A stretch of DNA of 57,224 bases, from the NCBI RefSeq assembly GCF_003946305.1, contig NZ_RHNS01000017.1, positions 1 to 57,224 of the forward strand. The letters are read 5' to 3'. Below the pieces are notes generated by a model. That model did no database searches and had not been told where the DNA came from. It saw only the letters and a list, made by a program, of their open reading frames with translations. This stretch comes from Lacticaseibacillus porcinae (GTDB lineage Bacteria; Bacillota; Bacilli; Lactobacillales; Lactobacillaceae). How positions within the stretch are numbered: the stretch's first letter is position 1; every line of letters starts with the position of its first letter. Shown one piece after another: positions 1 through 7,797 of the stretch. The position numbers and the translations under genes were made by a program.

Positions 1-32
1 ACGAAGATCTAAATCAAACTTGACCATAAGAA

Positions 33-70
33 AACCCCCAGATTTGGATTGTTGTCCAAACCTGGGGGTT
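33..70. terminator. Strong hairpin just before the first WxL gene
   Basis: The arms AACCCCCA-GATTTGGA and TCCAAA-CCTGGGGGTT pair over about 15 bp with one mismatch. On the plus strand the U-run is poor. On the minus strand the stem is followed by TTTTCTT, so it could also stop minus-strand transcription. It ends 16 bases before the ATG at 87 and contains the only G-rich stretch near that start. Confidence 0.6.
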
Positions 71-86
71 CACATCAGATATTACC

Positions 87-734
87 ATGAAGAAGTTCAC
101 TCTTGTTTCCTTAGTTGCCGCTGCTGCTTTCGCTACTACCGCTGCTTTCTCCGCAAGCAATGTATTTGCTGATGATACTACTCCTGCCGCTACTAAGACA
201 GCTCAGACTAAGGGTACTATCAACTTAACTGCAAACGATGGTACTGATGCTAACGATCCATACAAGGACATCACTTTAGTTTCTGCGTCTGATATTAGTT
301 TTGGTAAACAGCATATCTCGACCGCAAAAGCAACTTATAATGCTGATACTGCCACTGGTGTTAATGTAGTTAACCCAGGTGTTGCCTCAGGCTGGACTGT
401 TTCTGCTAAGGCATCTGATTTCACTGGTACGACTGGCGCTACTTTGAAAGGTGCCGTACTTACGTTAGCACTGGACAATGGTGTTGCAGCTGACACAACT
501 AACGAAAGTACTGCTCCATTTGGTACGGCAGATCAAAACACTAAGGAAAATAAGGGTGTTGCAATCACCAATGCCGCTGCACCTGTTTTAACTGCTGCTG
601 ATTCTACTCAGGGTGTTGGTAACTGGACTGCCGCTATTAACAAAGGTGCAACTACTTTAGCTGTTCCTGCTGGTAATGTTGCCGACGAATACACAGCAAC
701 AATCGACTGGACCTTGGAAAACACTCCTGCTTAA
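87..734 (+). CDS. WxL domain surface protein (first of five)
   Basis: A 215-residue secreted protein that probably binds peptidoglycan non-covalently through a C-terminal WxL domain. Residues 1-28 form a signal peptide (MKK start, Ala-rich core, FADD after the cleavage site). The domain has the repeating WxL features: an SFGKQ segment near residue 72, NPGVASGWTV near residue 98 (WxV instead of WxL), LKG near residue 120, and a terminal AGNVADEYTATIDWTLEN. The start is fixed by the signal peptide, but no clear Shine-Dalgarno lies upstream; the only G-run sits in the hairpin at 33-70. It resembles the shorter paralogs at 5127, 5955 and 7100. Confidence 0.9.
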   Translation: MKKFTLVSLVAAAAFATTAAFSASNVFADDTTPAATKTAQTKGTINLTANDGTDANDPYKDITLVSASDISFGKQHISTAKATYNADTATGVNVVNPGVASGWTVSAKASDFTGTTGATLKGAVLTLALDNGVAADTTNESTAPFGTADQNTKENKGVAITNAAAPVLTAADSTQGVGNWTAAINKGATTLAVPAGNVADEYTATIDWTLENTPA

Positions 735-916
735 TAATATATCTATTGCGAAGCACGCATACTCCTTATAGTAATTACCATCTAACGCTGGTAAACTGTA
801 GATGAATCGTGCATGAGAGCGTCAGCTGTCAGCAATTCTGGACTCGCAAGACTTCAGAGGCGCGAGTTGACGCTTTTTTAATGCAAATCATGTTGAATAT
901 CTGGGGGAACAACTTC
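735..916 (+). promoter_or_regulatory. Leader with terminator ahead of the DUF916 gene
   Basis: The gap between the first WxL gene and its DUF916 neighbour holds a nested hairpin at 818-879. Outer arms AGCGTCA and TGACGCT enclose ACTCGC and GCGAGT, and a TTTTTT run follows. The start codon lies 38 bases further on, so the hairpin is placed to attenuate or partly terminate readthrough into the downstream gene. A weak promoter (TTGCGA ... TATAGT near 755-780) is possible. It does not share the ACGACCCGT motif of the other leaders in this cluster. Confidence 0.55.
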
Positions 917-1975
917 TTGAAGAAGAAATTTTTACTACCATTATTTGCACTGTTAGCAGCTTTGTTCATGGTGCCTGGTCACACGACTCATGCTGAGAAC
1001 TTACATTACTCAGTATCGGCGCAATTGCCTAGCAACCAGATCGACTCTGGTGTGAGTTATTTTGCCTTGAAGGTCACACCTGGTCAAAAGCAGAATCTCG
1101 GCGTTTCAATCGTGAACTCTGATTCTAAAGCCCACAATTACCGCGTGTCAGTCAATCGTGCCGTCACCAACACGAACGGTGTGATCGACTACGCCAAGCG
1201 TGGCGTGAAAAAGGCCCCAAGCCTGCAAGCTAACATTGAAGACATGACGCCTAAAGCGTTCACTGTCAACGTGCCAGCTAACACGACCAAAACTGCAACA
1301 ATCGCATTGACTGTGCCGCAACAACCTTTTACTGGGGTTGCTTTAGGTGGTGTGCGCGTCGCAGAACTTGACTCAAGCACCAGCAAAAAGTCCAGTAAAG
1401 GCTTGTCGTTGACCAACAAGTTTGCTTACGTGATCGGCTTAGCGTTGCAAGAAGACGCAGATTATTCCAAGATCAAGCCGAATATGGCAATGCACTCAGT
1501 TAACGCCAAGCAAATGAACTACCGCAACTACATCACTGCCAACGTTGAAAACACTGTGCCTAACTTGATGCGTAAGCTCAAGATCACAGCCAAAGTTTCC
1601 AAACGCGGCTCGAGTGATACGCTGTTGACGACCACTAAGTCTGCGATGGCAATGGCACCAAACTCGATGTTGGCCTTCCCAGTCTCCACCAACAACAATC
1701 CGTTACAAGCTGGCAAGTACACCATGGATCTCGAAGCTTGGGCCAAAGATGATAATGGCAACTACCACTGGCACTTCAAGAAGAACTTCACCATCACGGC
1801 AGCTAAAGCCAACAAGCTTAACAAGACTGCGGTTGAATTGAAGAAGACCAAGCCTAACTACTTGCTGTGGATCTTGATCGGTATCGGCATCTTGATCTTG
1901 TTGATCCTGTTGTTGATCTTGTTCTTATTGTTCAAGCGTCGTAAGAAAGATGACGACGAAGACGAAACGAAGTAA
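917..1975 (+). CDS. DUF916 and DUF3324 domain membrane-anchored protein (WxL partner)
   Basis: A 352-residue cell-surface protein of the family that accompanies WxL proteins. Related proteins bind peptidoglycan (DUF916) and WxL domains (DUF3324). The TTG start follows GGGGGA by 9 bases and gives LKKKF plus a signal peptide ending THAEN. An upstream in-frame extension to 809 would run through the terminator hairpin and is rejected. Residues 25-150 match DUF916 style (PGQKQNLGVSIVNS, GVALGG near residue 140), residues 165-300 DUF3324. A 24-residue membrane helix near residue 315 and a basic then acidic tail (KRRKKDDDEDETK) form the C-terminus, so the main domain faces outward. Confidence 0.87.
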   Translation: MKKKFLLPLFALLAALFMVPGHTTHAENLHYSVSAQLPSNQIDSGVSYFALKVTPGQKQNLGVSIVNSDSKAHNYRVSVNRAVTNTNGVIDYAKRGVKKAPSLQANIEDMTPKAFTVNVPANTTKTATIALTVPQQPFTGVALGGVRVAELDSSTSKKSSKGLSLTNKFAYVIGLALQEDADYSKIKPNMAMHSVNAKQMNYRNYITANVENTVPNLMRKLKITAKVSKRGSSDTLLTTTKSAMAMAPNSMLAFPVSTNNNPLQAGKYTMDLEAWAKDDNGNYHWHFKKNFTITAAKANKLNKTAVELKKTKPNYLLWILIGIGILILLILLLILFLLFKRRKKDDDEDETK

Positions 1976-2012
1976 TCGATATTGTTGCCTAGGCACTTGG
2001 GAGGCGTCACAC

Positions 2013-5000
2013 ATGAAAACAATGCGGCCAATCAAAAAAATAATACTTGCGCTAGGCGCACTGGCACTGGCCGTCGGCGGTGGAATGGTTGCGCAATCGA
2101 AACAGTCAGTATCGGCAGCGACATTCGCTGATTCTAATGCAGCAATTCTTGCTGCGCCTTGGGGCCTAAGTAATAATATGGCCACGGGTGTCTTTTCAGG
2201 TACTGGCTCTGGGAATACCTCAGGTACTGGTTACTCACCAATTATCTATGAAATGCCGAATCAGAATGGTAAGTCTATTGCTACATACATGCAATCTAAT
2301 AAAGCTAGTTTTGATTTAAACAAAGATCAGAACCTTTCATTTTGGATTTACATGCCACTGTCAAGCACCTCGACACTTAATGATGGGATGGCATTCTTCC
2401 TGACTCCTGATGCAAATGCGACCAATACAGGTTCAAAGGGCGGCATGCAGTTAGGCGTCTGGGGTGACCCAACAGTCGATAATGCACAACCGTGGAATAC
2501 AGCGATGCCAAATAGCTATGCCATTGAGTTTGATACCTATCAAAATCACGATTGGCTTGATAAGGGTGTCGGAGGGAACTATAACAATATTACCGATACG
2601 ATTGGTGGTGCATATACGTCACAATACACCAGTTATGCCTATAAAGCCGTACAAGTTGGTGGAGTCCCAATTCTCGGATGGGGTTCAACGACTGAGTACT
2701 ATTACGACACTTCTAAGACCAATGGCATGAACATGGATGGCGGTTATATTCAGAGTAATCTGGGAAACTCTGGTAAGATTGGTGGTGGTTGGCGCCATGT
2801 AACCCTCAAGTATAATGCAAGTGATCCAAATAGCGAGTACTATCATAAACTGACAATTTGGTATAATGATCGTGATTTAAGTAATTTTCGTGATGTAACG
2901 GATGATACCAACTACATTAATGACAGTTTAACCAAGTCATTCAAACTCGATTCATCTAAATTCATAGATAAGTCTGGCAAGAGTGTTACCAAGCTTTACT
3001 ATGGGTTCGCTTCTGCGACTAAGACTGATCAGAACCTCGTCATTGTCGATACTGACAGTAACCTTTTGAGCGCTAACGCATCTGCAACAATTACTGATGA
3101 TTCGAACGGTACTGAAATCAAAAACAGTAGTTATGTTATTCGTGGTGGCGAGCCATTAACTTACCAATATAAAGTCAATTACCAAACTAGCTCGAACCCA
3201 GATGGATTGCGGAATGCTCGGATTCATACTGTTTTGCCAAAATATTTTGTCCCGGAAACGGATACGATTAAATTAAATACTGCCGGTAAGGAATCTAATG
3301 TCAGTTCTGACGACATCAAGCCAAATGGTGATGGGACGTATACGTTAGATACTGCGGTCGGCGATTTATTGAGTGATAATACTACCGCAACCGTAACAAT
3401 CAAAGGTAAGGCAAAAGAGATTAAAACTTCTGATTTGCCTGCCGGAAAAGATCATATTGATGTACCATCCGCTCAGGCACTTGCGTATAACGGTGGGATT
3501 GATCAAAAGGTGACAGACACTGGTTTTGAATTAAAACCAGGCGTAAAGACTACCACTACCGCCACAATTCGTGACTTTACTGAAGTTGGATCTCCTGAAC
3601 TTGGCTCTGCGCACGTCTTTGCAGGTGATAAATTAGGATATACCTTTGATGTTCAGTTGGATGCAGATAGCCCAATTGACTGGGCCAACACAATCACAGC
3701 AAAAGTTGATATGCCAGAAAATAATCTGTTTTCAGATTTAGATCTCAATAGCGATGAAAAGCTATTTCATGTGACGGCTGTGTATGGTTCCAATAACGTA
3801 AAAAGTGGCGATTACACTTACAGCCAACTTAAAGCAGGGGTACCAGTAACTGAAAGTACTGGCTTAGTGCGAAATCCGATCACCAACCATATTACTGTGA
3901 CTGTTACCTTGAACTTAACTGGGAAGACAATCCTGAATGCGACGACAGCAACCAAAGTGCCCGCTGCTACAGTAACGTTTGAGTCCTCATTACACACAGC
4001 CACAGCCGCTACGCAAGAATTTACGGCACATACGCCATTAGCCAATCAAGCAGGCGCGCCATCAATTCTTTCAGACACGGATCAAACGCCGGATGATTCA
4101 ACCGCTCATGTCGATTATGTCAATATCGATCAGGTGGGAGATGTTGCTGAAGGTTCAGACTATATCAACTTATCTGGTTATTATGATAGTTCGAGTGTCA
4201 CGAATGACAACCAAATCACGATGTATGCTGAAACGGGTCAAATGCAAGGCGAAAAATGGGTTGGACATGTGGTTCATATTCAACTTCCGGCTCGTGCTAC
4301 CACAAACAATAAAATTAATGGCCACACAGGACGTTACAATATAAGTATTCCAAAGCCGGATCTTAGCGGCCTTCAATCATTCAATTCTAGCAATGCCCCT
4401 ACCACGAAAGGCCAAGCACTGGGCACAGCGTCTGATCAGTGGTTGGGGTATGGAATGAGTGACATAAGTACTGGGAAGAACGTGGTGCAAATCTACGCAG
4501 TCGACAACCAAGGGCGGGCCTCAACACCTAAACGCATTGCATTTAATGTTGGCCTCTTAAAGTTCACGAAAGCCACTGATGCCACCTTCCCACAGACCAC
4601 GTTGACTGGTTCACAACAAATTGTTGGTGCCAGTGAGGTCCCAAATGTAACTTTGAACAACACATTGGGCAGTCAGTGGCGTGTGACAGCATCGGCAACG
4701 GCATTTACGACGGCAGACAACACGAAACTCAAGGGTAGCTTATATTATGTGAATGCATCTGGTGCCAATGCTGAATTGGGTAGCGAACAAGTTGCGATTG
4801 CTGACAGTAAGCAATTGCCAACGACGAGCAAAGACAATTATGATGTTAATTTAACTGATGGTTGGAATAAAACACAGCCGAGCGGTGATTCAATCGATGA
4901 CGTTAAATCGCAAGGGTTATATGTCAAACTTAATGCTGGGGCCACTGCAAAAGATACTGTAGAGGCTGAAAAGTATCAAAGTGCCATCACCTGGACGTTA

Positions 5001-5018
5001 ACTGACGGCCCACAGTAA
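2013..5018 (+). CDS. L-type lectin domain protein with C-terminal WxL domain
   Basis: A 1001-residue secreted adhesin candidate. The ATG at 2013 follows GGGAGG and begins a signal peptide (KTMRPIKK, hydrophobic core, cleavage near VSAA); the in-frame extension to 1950 has no such site. Residues of roughly 33-300 have legume-type lectin features: AFFLTPDAN, YAIEFDTYQNHDW (probable metal site) and WRHVTLKYN. The middle consists of several beta-rich repeats of the kind found in surface stalks. The last 160 residues are a WxL domain with WRVTAS (not WxL) and a final ITWTLTDG. It follows the DUF916 gene by 37 bases and probably shares its transcript. Its codons look more AT-rich than those of the core genes here. 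Confidence 0.87.
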   Translation: MKTMRPIKKIILALGALALAVGGGMVAQSKQSVSAATFADSNAAILAAPWGLSNNMATGVFSGTGSGNTSGTGYSPIIYEMPNQNGKSIATYMQSNKASFDLNKDQNLSFWIYMPLSSTSTLNDGMAFFLTPDANATNTGSKGGMQLGVWGDPTVDNAQPWNTAMPNSYAIEFDTYQNHDWLDKGVGGNYNNITDTIGGAYTSQYTSYAYKAVQVGGVPILGWGSTTEYYYDTSKTNGMNMDGGYIQSNLGNSGKIGGGWRHVTLKYNASDPNSEYYHKLTIWYNDRDLSNFRDVTDDTNYINDSLTKSFKLDSSKFIDKSGKSVTKLYYGFASATKTDQNLVIVDTDSNLLSANASATITDDSNGTEIKNSSYVIRGGEPLTYQYKVNYQTSSNPDGLRNARIHTVLPKYFVPETDTIKLNTAGKESNVSSDDIKPNGDGTYTLDTAVGDLLSDNTTATVTIKGKAKEIKTSDLPAGKDHIDVPSAQALAYNGGIDQKVTDTGFELKPGVKTTTTATIRDFTEVGSPELGSAHVFAGDKLGYTFDVQLDADSPIDWANTITAKVDMPENNLFSDLDLNSDEKLFHVTAVYGSNNVKSGDYTYSQLKAGVPVTESTGLVRNPITNHITVTVTLNLTGKTILNATTATKVPAATVTFESSLHTATAATQEFTAHTPLANQAGAPSILSDTDQTPDDSTAHVDYVNIDQVGDVAEGSDYINLSGYYDSSSVTNDNQITMYAETGQMQGEKWVGHVVHIQLPARATTNNKINGHTGRYNISIPKPDLSGLQSFNSSNAPTTKGQALGTASDQWLGYGMSDISTGKNVVQIYAVDNQGRASTPKRIAFNVGLLKFTKATDATFPQTTLTGSQQIVGASEVPNVTLNNTLGSQWRVTASATAFTTADNTKLKGSLYYVNASGANAELGSEQVAIADSKQLPTTSKDNYDVNLTDGWNKTQPSGDSIDDVKSQGLYVKLNAGATAKDTVEAEKYQSAITWTLTDGPQ

Positions 5019-5033
5019 TTTAAATAGGTTACA

Positions 5034-5110
5034 TGCTCACTCGCGTTGAACTTGCGAGACGACCCGTGCACAGAAGCTAAGCTTGCTGTGTGGCGGGTCG
5101 TTTTGCTTTT
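5034..5110 (+). promoter_or_regulatory. WxL leader, copy 1 (attenuator-like)
   Basis: TGCTCAC at 5034-5040 leads into a small stem CTCGC...GCGAG (5040-5058), then ACGACCCG at 5059 paired with CGGGTCGT at 5094-5101, followed by TTTTG and CTTTT. Inner arms CACAG and CTGTG extend the terminator. The WxL gene starts 17 bases later. The same order of parts recurs at 5840 and 6626 with different stem bases. No promoter is evident in front of this copy, so it probably acts on readthrough from the lectin gene. Confidence 0.65.
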
Positions 5111-5126
5111 AAAGGGGAATACGAGA

Positions 5127-5729
5127 ATGTGGAAACAAGGATTGATCATGGGGTTGGCAATAGCTGGTGGATTGTTAATAACGACTCAACCAGTGCATGC
5201 AGCAACTACCACAACAACGAGTACAATTAGTTTTACAACTGGCGGAGAGCTGACGTTGGATGCGGCCCCAGATTTTGCTTTTGGTAAAAACATCCTCGCA
5301 GCCGAAGGGGCAACCATTGAAGCAAATGGCTCCGTGCCAGTGCAAGTCAGCAACCCTGGTTTTGCAGAAAACTGGCAAGTGGCCATGAAGCTCAGTAACT
5401 TCTCTAACGGCCAACAAAAGCTCAAAGGAACGACATTGACCTTAAGTCAAGGCGATATCACCAGCTGGCGAGGAAATACTAGTATGGCGCCTACTGGAGT
5501 CACTGGTGAGAAGTTTGTGCCTGGTGGTGCCGCACAAACGGTGTTAAACGCTGATTGGTCGAAACTGTCGACTGATGCGAACCGATATGATAATCAATGG
5601 ATCCATAACACGATCGGTGTCGGCTGGTGGAACAGTAATTTGCAGGCTGTTTTAGATGTGCCTGGCGGCAATGCCCCAGGGGTCTATTCAGCGACAATGA
5701 CTTGGTCGCTAGTCGCTTCAGCGCAATGA
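5127..5729 (+). CDS. WxL domain surface protein (third in cluster)
   Basis: A 200-residue secreted WxL protein. The ATG at 5127 follows AAAGGGGAA and starts a signal peptide (MWKQGLIMGLAIAGG, cleavage after VHAA). The in-frame extension upstream reads through the leader terminator and is rejected. Domain features are FAFGKN near residue 52, SNPGFAENWQV near residue 76 (WxV), LKGTTLTLSQG, and a terminal PGVYSATMTWSLVAS. It carries an unusual WRGN/WHN insert (EKFVPGG to VGWWNSN) shared in outline with the next gene. It is expected on the wall as part of the same surface complex as its neighbours. Confidence 0.87.
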   Translation: MWKQGLIMGLAIAGGLLITTQPVHAATTTTTSTISFTTGGELTLDAAPDFAFGKNILAAEGATIEANGSVPVQVSNPGFAENWQVAMKLSNFSNGQQKLKGTTLTLSQGDITSWRGNTSMAPTGVTGEKFVPGGAAQTVLNADWSKLSTDANRYDNQWIHNTIGVGWWNSNLQAVLDVPGGNAPGVYSATMTWSLVASAQ

Positions 5730-5780
5730 CCGCAAGCTTTTACACGTATTGCATGACATCAAATATTTGATCAGAATATC

Positions 5781-5809
5781 TTGCATCATGAGTGAATAAT
5801 CGGTATACT
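5781..5809 (+). promoter_or_regulatory. Promoter for WxL leader copy 2
   Basis: TTGCAT at 5781 and TATACT at 5804 are separated by 17 bases. Transcription would start near 5816, just ahead of the leader at 5840. The same TTGCAT-17-TATNAT layout precedes leader copy 3. Confidence 0.65.
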
Positions 5810-5839
5810 ACAAAGAGTAGGAATAAATCGAATAAAATT

Positions 5840-5929
5840 TGCTCACTCACATTGTCTAGGCACAGGCCCAACTTGTGAGACGACCCGTCAACAGGGGAAC
5901 ACCACCCGCTGTTCGGCGGGCCTTTTTTT
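5840..5929 (+). promoter_or_regulatory. WxL leader, copy 2 (attenuator-like)
   Basis: TGCTCAC at 5840 runs into the stem CTCACATTG...CAACTTGTGAG (5846-5879). This is followed by CGACCCGTCAACAG paired with CTGTTCGGCGGG and a seven-T run ending at 5929. Compared with copy 1, both the CTC/GAG stem and the inner CAG stem differ in sequence but still pair. The WxL start codon is 25 bases after the U-run, with a strong AAAGGAGG between. Confidence 0.68.
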
Positions 5930-5954
5930 ATTCTCAAGAAAGGAGGTCAGACCC

Positions 5955-6524
5955 ATGTTTAAACAAATCATTACTGCAGCACTTGCTATTGTCACCACTG
6001 CGGTTGTCGGCGGACAAGCCGTTCATGCAGACGTCACTAGCGATACTGCTGCGACGACCAAAGGCAGCATCACTTTAACTACAGGCGGTGCGATCACGTT
6101 GAATCAGGCGCCTGACCTCGATTTCGGACAAAAGCCTATCAGCACCACTGCGACAACGTATACGACTAAAGGTTCAGCTCCGATTCAGGTCACCAACCCT
6201 GGTTTTACTTCTGGCTGGAGTGTCTCCGTTGCTGCAAGCAAGTTTACAACTGGCAAGTATGACCTTAAAGGTGCAGAATTAACGGTCAACGTCAAAAATA
6301 TCGCCGCAGCAGATGGCTCGAACACCAGCGCTTCTCCCGATGCTCCCCATAATGCCATTGAGCCAGGTGGTAGCGCAGTGAATGTCTTCAGTGCTGCGAC
6401 TGATGCAGGTGTTGGCGTTTGGAACAACAGCTGGGATACAGTTATTTTAGCCGTACCTGCTGGTAACGTTGCAGGCGATTACAAGTCTGAATTAACTTGG
6501 ACGTTGAGCGATGCCCCGCAATAA
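5955..6524 (+). CDS. WxL domain surface protein (fourth in cluster)
   Basis: A 189-residue secreted WxL protein with a near-perfect AAAGGAGG 8 bases before the ATG. The signal peptide covers about residues 1-26 (FKQIITAALAIVTT, cleavage after VHAD). Domain features are LDFGQKP near residue 55, NPGFTSGWSVSV near residue 78 (WxV form), LKGAELTVN, an insert rich in Asn and Ser, and PAGNVAGDYKSELTWTLSD at the end. It has its own promoter and leader, so it can be expressed separately from the lectin gene. Role in the complex is inferred from the family only. Confidence 0.9.
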   Translation: MFKQIITAALAIVTTAVVGGQAVHADVTSDTAATTKGSITLTTGGAITLNQAPDLDFGQKPISTTATTYTTKGSAPIQVTNPGFTSGWSVSVAASKFTTGKYDLKGAELTVNVKNIAAADGSNTSASPDAPHNAIEPGGSAVNVFSAATDAGVGVWNNSWDTVILAVPAGNVAGDYKSELTWTLSDAPQ

Positions 6525-6564
6525 AACTTTTTACAAAAAATATCACGAAATATTTGTAAAAGGC

Positions 6565-6593
6565 TTGCATTCGGATCAAGACCGCGCTATCAT
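6565..6593 (+). promoter_or_regulatory. Promoter for orphan WxL leader (copy 3)
   Basis: TTGCAT at 6565 and TATCAT at 6588 with a 17-base spacer. It matches the promoter of leader copy 2 in -35 box and spacing, and stands the same way ahead of a TGCTCAC leader. Confidence 0.6.
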
Positions 6594-6625
6594 ATGTCTT
6601 GTAGTTAAGAACAATTGAATTTAAA

Positions 6626-6696
6626 TGCTCACCTAAATAATTTTTTAGGACGACCCGTACGCAGAAGCTTCGAGCTTGCTGTGACGGGTCGTTTTG
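6626..6696 (+). promoter_or_regulatory. WxL leader, copy 3, without its gene
   Basis: TGCTCAC at 6626, stem CCTAAA...TTTAGG (6632-6649), then ACGACCCGT paired with ACGGGTCGT (6684-6692) and TTTTG. The inner loop AAGCTT...AGCTTG resembles copy 1. No WxL open frame follows; the next gene starts at 7100 behind its own promoter. The stretch 6697-7099 instead holds a second terminator, a cre-like site and that promoter. Confidence 0.65.
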
Positions 6697-6804
6697 TTCT
6701 TAAACAGGTTTTCGATGATCTTCCCCCAAACCATCATCGATGACAAACAAATCGTGTGTGCAATACGGACCGTTAAATCGGTAAATTTAATACTTAAACA
6801 GATT

Positions 6805-6827
6805 AGCCATCAGCCGATGGCTTTTTT
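6805..6827 (+). terminator. Rho-independent terminator after orphan leader
   Basis: AGCCATC, four-base loop, GATGGCT and a T6 run. It would stop any transcript that passes the orphan leader's own terminator. It may be the terminator of a WxL gene that has since been deleted. Confidence 0.75.
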
Positions 6828-6949
6828 GCGTTGGCCTGATGAAAACAGGGGCCAAAAAAATATTTTTTACCAACTTTGAAGGGGTTAAAAACAACAGCGA
6901 AAACATGGTGAATCCTGCTGTTAAAGCAATGTTAGCGAGAATCAATCAC

Positions 6950-6963
6950 AGTAAGCGCTTACA
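6950..6963. promoter_or_regulatory. CcpA cre-like palindrome
   Basis: AGTAAGCGCTTACA is a near match to the cre consensus (TGTAANCGNTTACA type), with a perfect 12-base palindrome core at 6951-6962. It lies about 25 bases upstream of the -35 box of the next WxL gene, a position where CcpA activates rather than represses in known cases. Assignment is from sequence match only. Confidence 0.5.
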
Positions 6964-6986
6964 GAAAACGCCTCGATTTTCAAGTT

Positions 6987-7016
6987 TTGAAAATTATTTT
7001 CTAAAAAAGTTATAGT
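6987..7016 (+). promoter_or_regulatory. Promoter of the fifth WxL gene
   Basis: TTGAAA at 6987 and TATAGT at 7011 with 18 bases between, in AT-rich sequence. Transcription would begin near 7023, leaving a 77-base leader without a terminator, unlike the other WxL genes. Confidence 0.6.
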
Positions 7017-7099
7017 ATTATGCGGATTATCGTGTTATAACTATATTTGTAATTTAAATGCATATCACACTTGTCATTAAATGGTTTGGGGGAATCATC

Positions 7100-7702
7100 A
7101 TGATCAAGTCTCTTTCTTTTACGCGCCTTGTTGCGCTTTCCACTAGTATTATCGCTGCCGGCCTTTTAGCCTTAGCCACACCACACACGGTTCACGCCGA
7201 TACCACGACGCAAGCCACAGTTGAATTTTCCATGCCTGAGAATGCGGCAGTTTCGATTAAAGCAATGCCTAACTTAGACTTTGGGACTAAGCAGATCACC
7301 ACTTCTGGTGCTGACTACACCGCAGATTCTGTTAGTGCACCAGTTGAAGTGACTAACCCAGGTTTTCAAGAAGGCTGGACGTTAAACGTTGAAGCATCTA
7401 ACTTTGCCACTGCTGACCAATCACGTAGCATCAAAGGCGCAGAATTGACCTTTGCTCATACTGATGTGAACCCAACTGATGACACCAACATTTCTGCTAA
7501 GCCAACCACTGAACAAGCCGGCACCACGATTCAAGCTGGCGCTGCTGGTGCCACGTTGATCTCTGCTGACAAAGGTGCTGGGATCGGGACTTACCAAGCC
7601 AACTACACCCCAAGCTCTGTTTCACTGCATGTGCCTGCTGGTAACGTTGCCGCTGACTATTCCGCGAACTTGAACTGGACCATGACCAACTCTTTGGCCT
7701 AG
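7100..7702 (+). CDS. WxL domain surface protein (fifth in cluster)
   Basis: A 200-residue secreted WxL protein. The ATG at 7100 follows GGGGGAA; an upstream ATG at 7058 lacks a binding site and a signal-like start. The signal peptide is about 33 residues (cleavage after TVHAD). Domain features are LDFGTKQ near residue 58, NPGFQEGWTLNV near residue 83 (a true WxL form, unlike its neighbours), IKGAELTF, and a terminal PAGNVAADYSANLNWTMTN. It is the only WxL gene here with a cre-like site upstream, suggesting carbon control. Confidence 0.9.
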   Translation: MIKSLSFTRLVALSTSIIAAGLLALATPHTVHADTTTQATVEFSMPENAAVSIKAMPNLDFGTKQITTSGADYTADSVSAPVEVTNPGFQEGWTLNVEASNFATADQSRSIKGAELTFAHTDVNPTDDTNISAKPTTEQAGTTIQAGAAGATLISADKGAGIGTYQANYTPSSVSLHVPAGNVAADYSANLNWTMTNSLA

Positions 7703-7759
7703 TTTCTTCTATATAAAAGATCACCGATCATGATCTCCCAAATTAAATTTAAAAATCAC

Positions 7760-7789
7760 TTGACGAAAGCATTGGCCGCATGGTACGAT
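7760..7789 (+). promoter_or_regulatory. Promoter of the rplJL operon
   Basis: TTGACG at 7760 and TACGAT at 7784 with an 18-base spacer. Transcription would begin just ahead of the L10 leader. Confidence 0.6.
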
Positions 7790-7797
7790 GCTTTTTG

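Noticed and set aside
6694-6879. 61-codon open frame after the orphan WxL leader
   Set aside because: It begins in the terminator and passes through a second terminator; no signal peptide or WxL feature.
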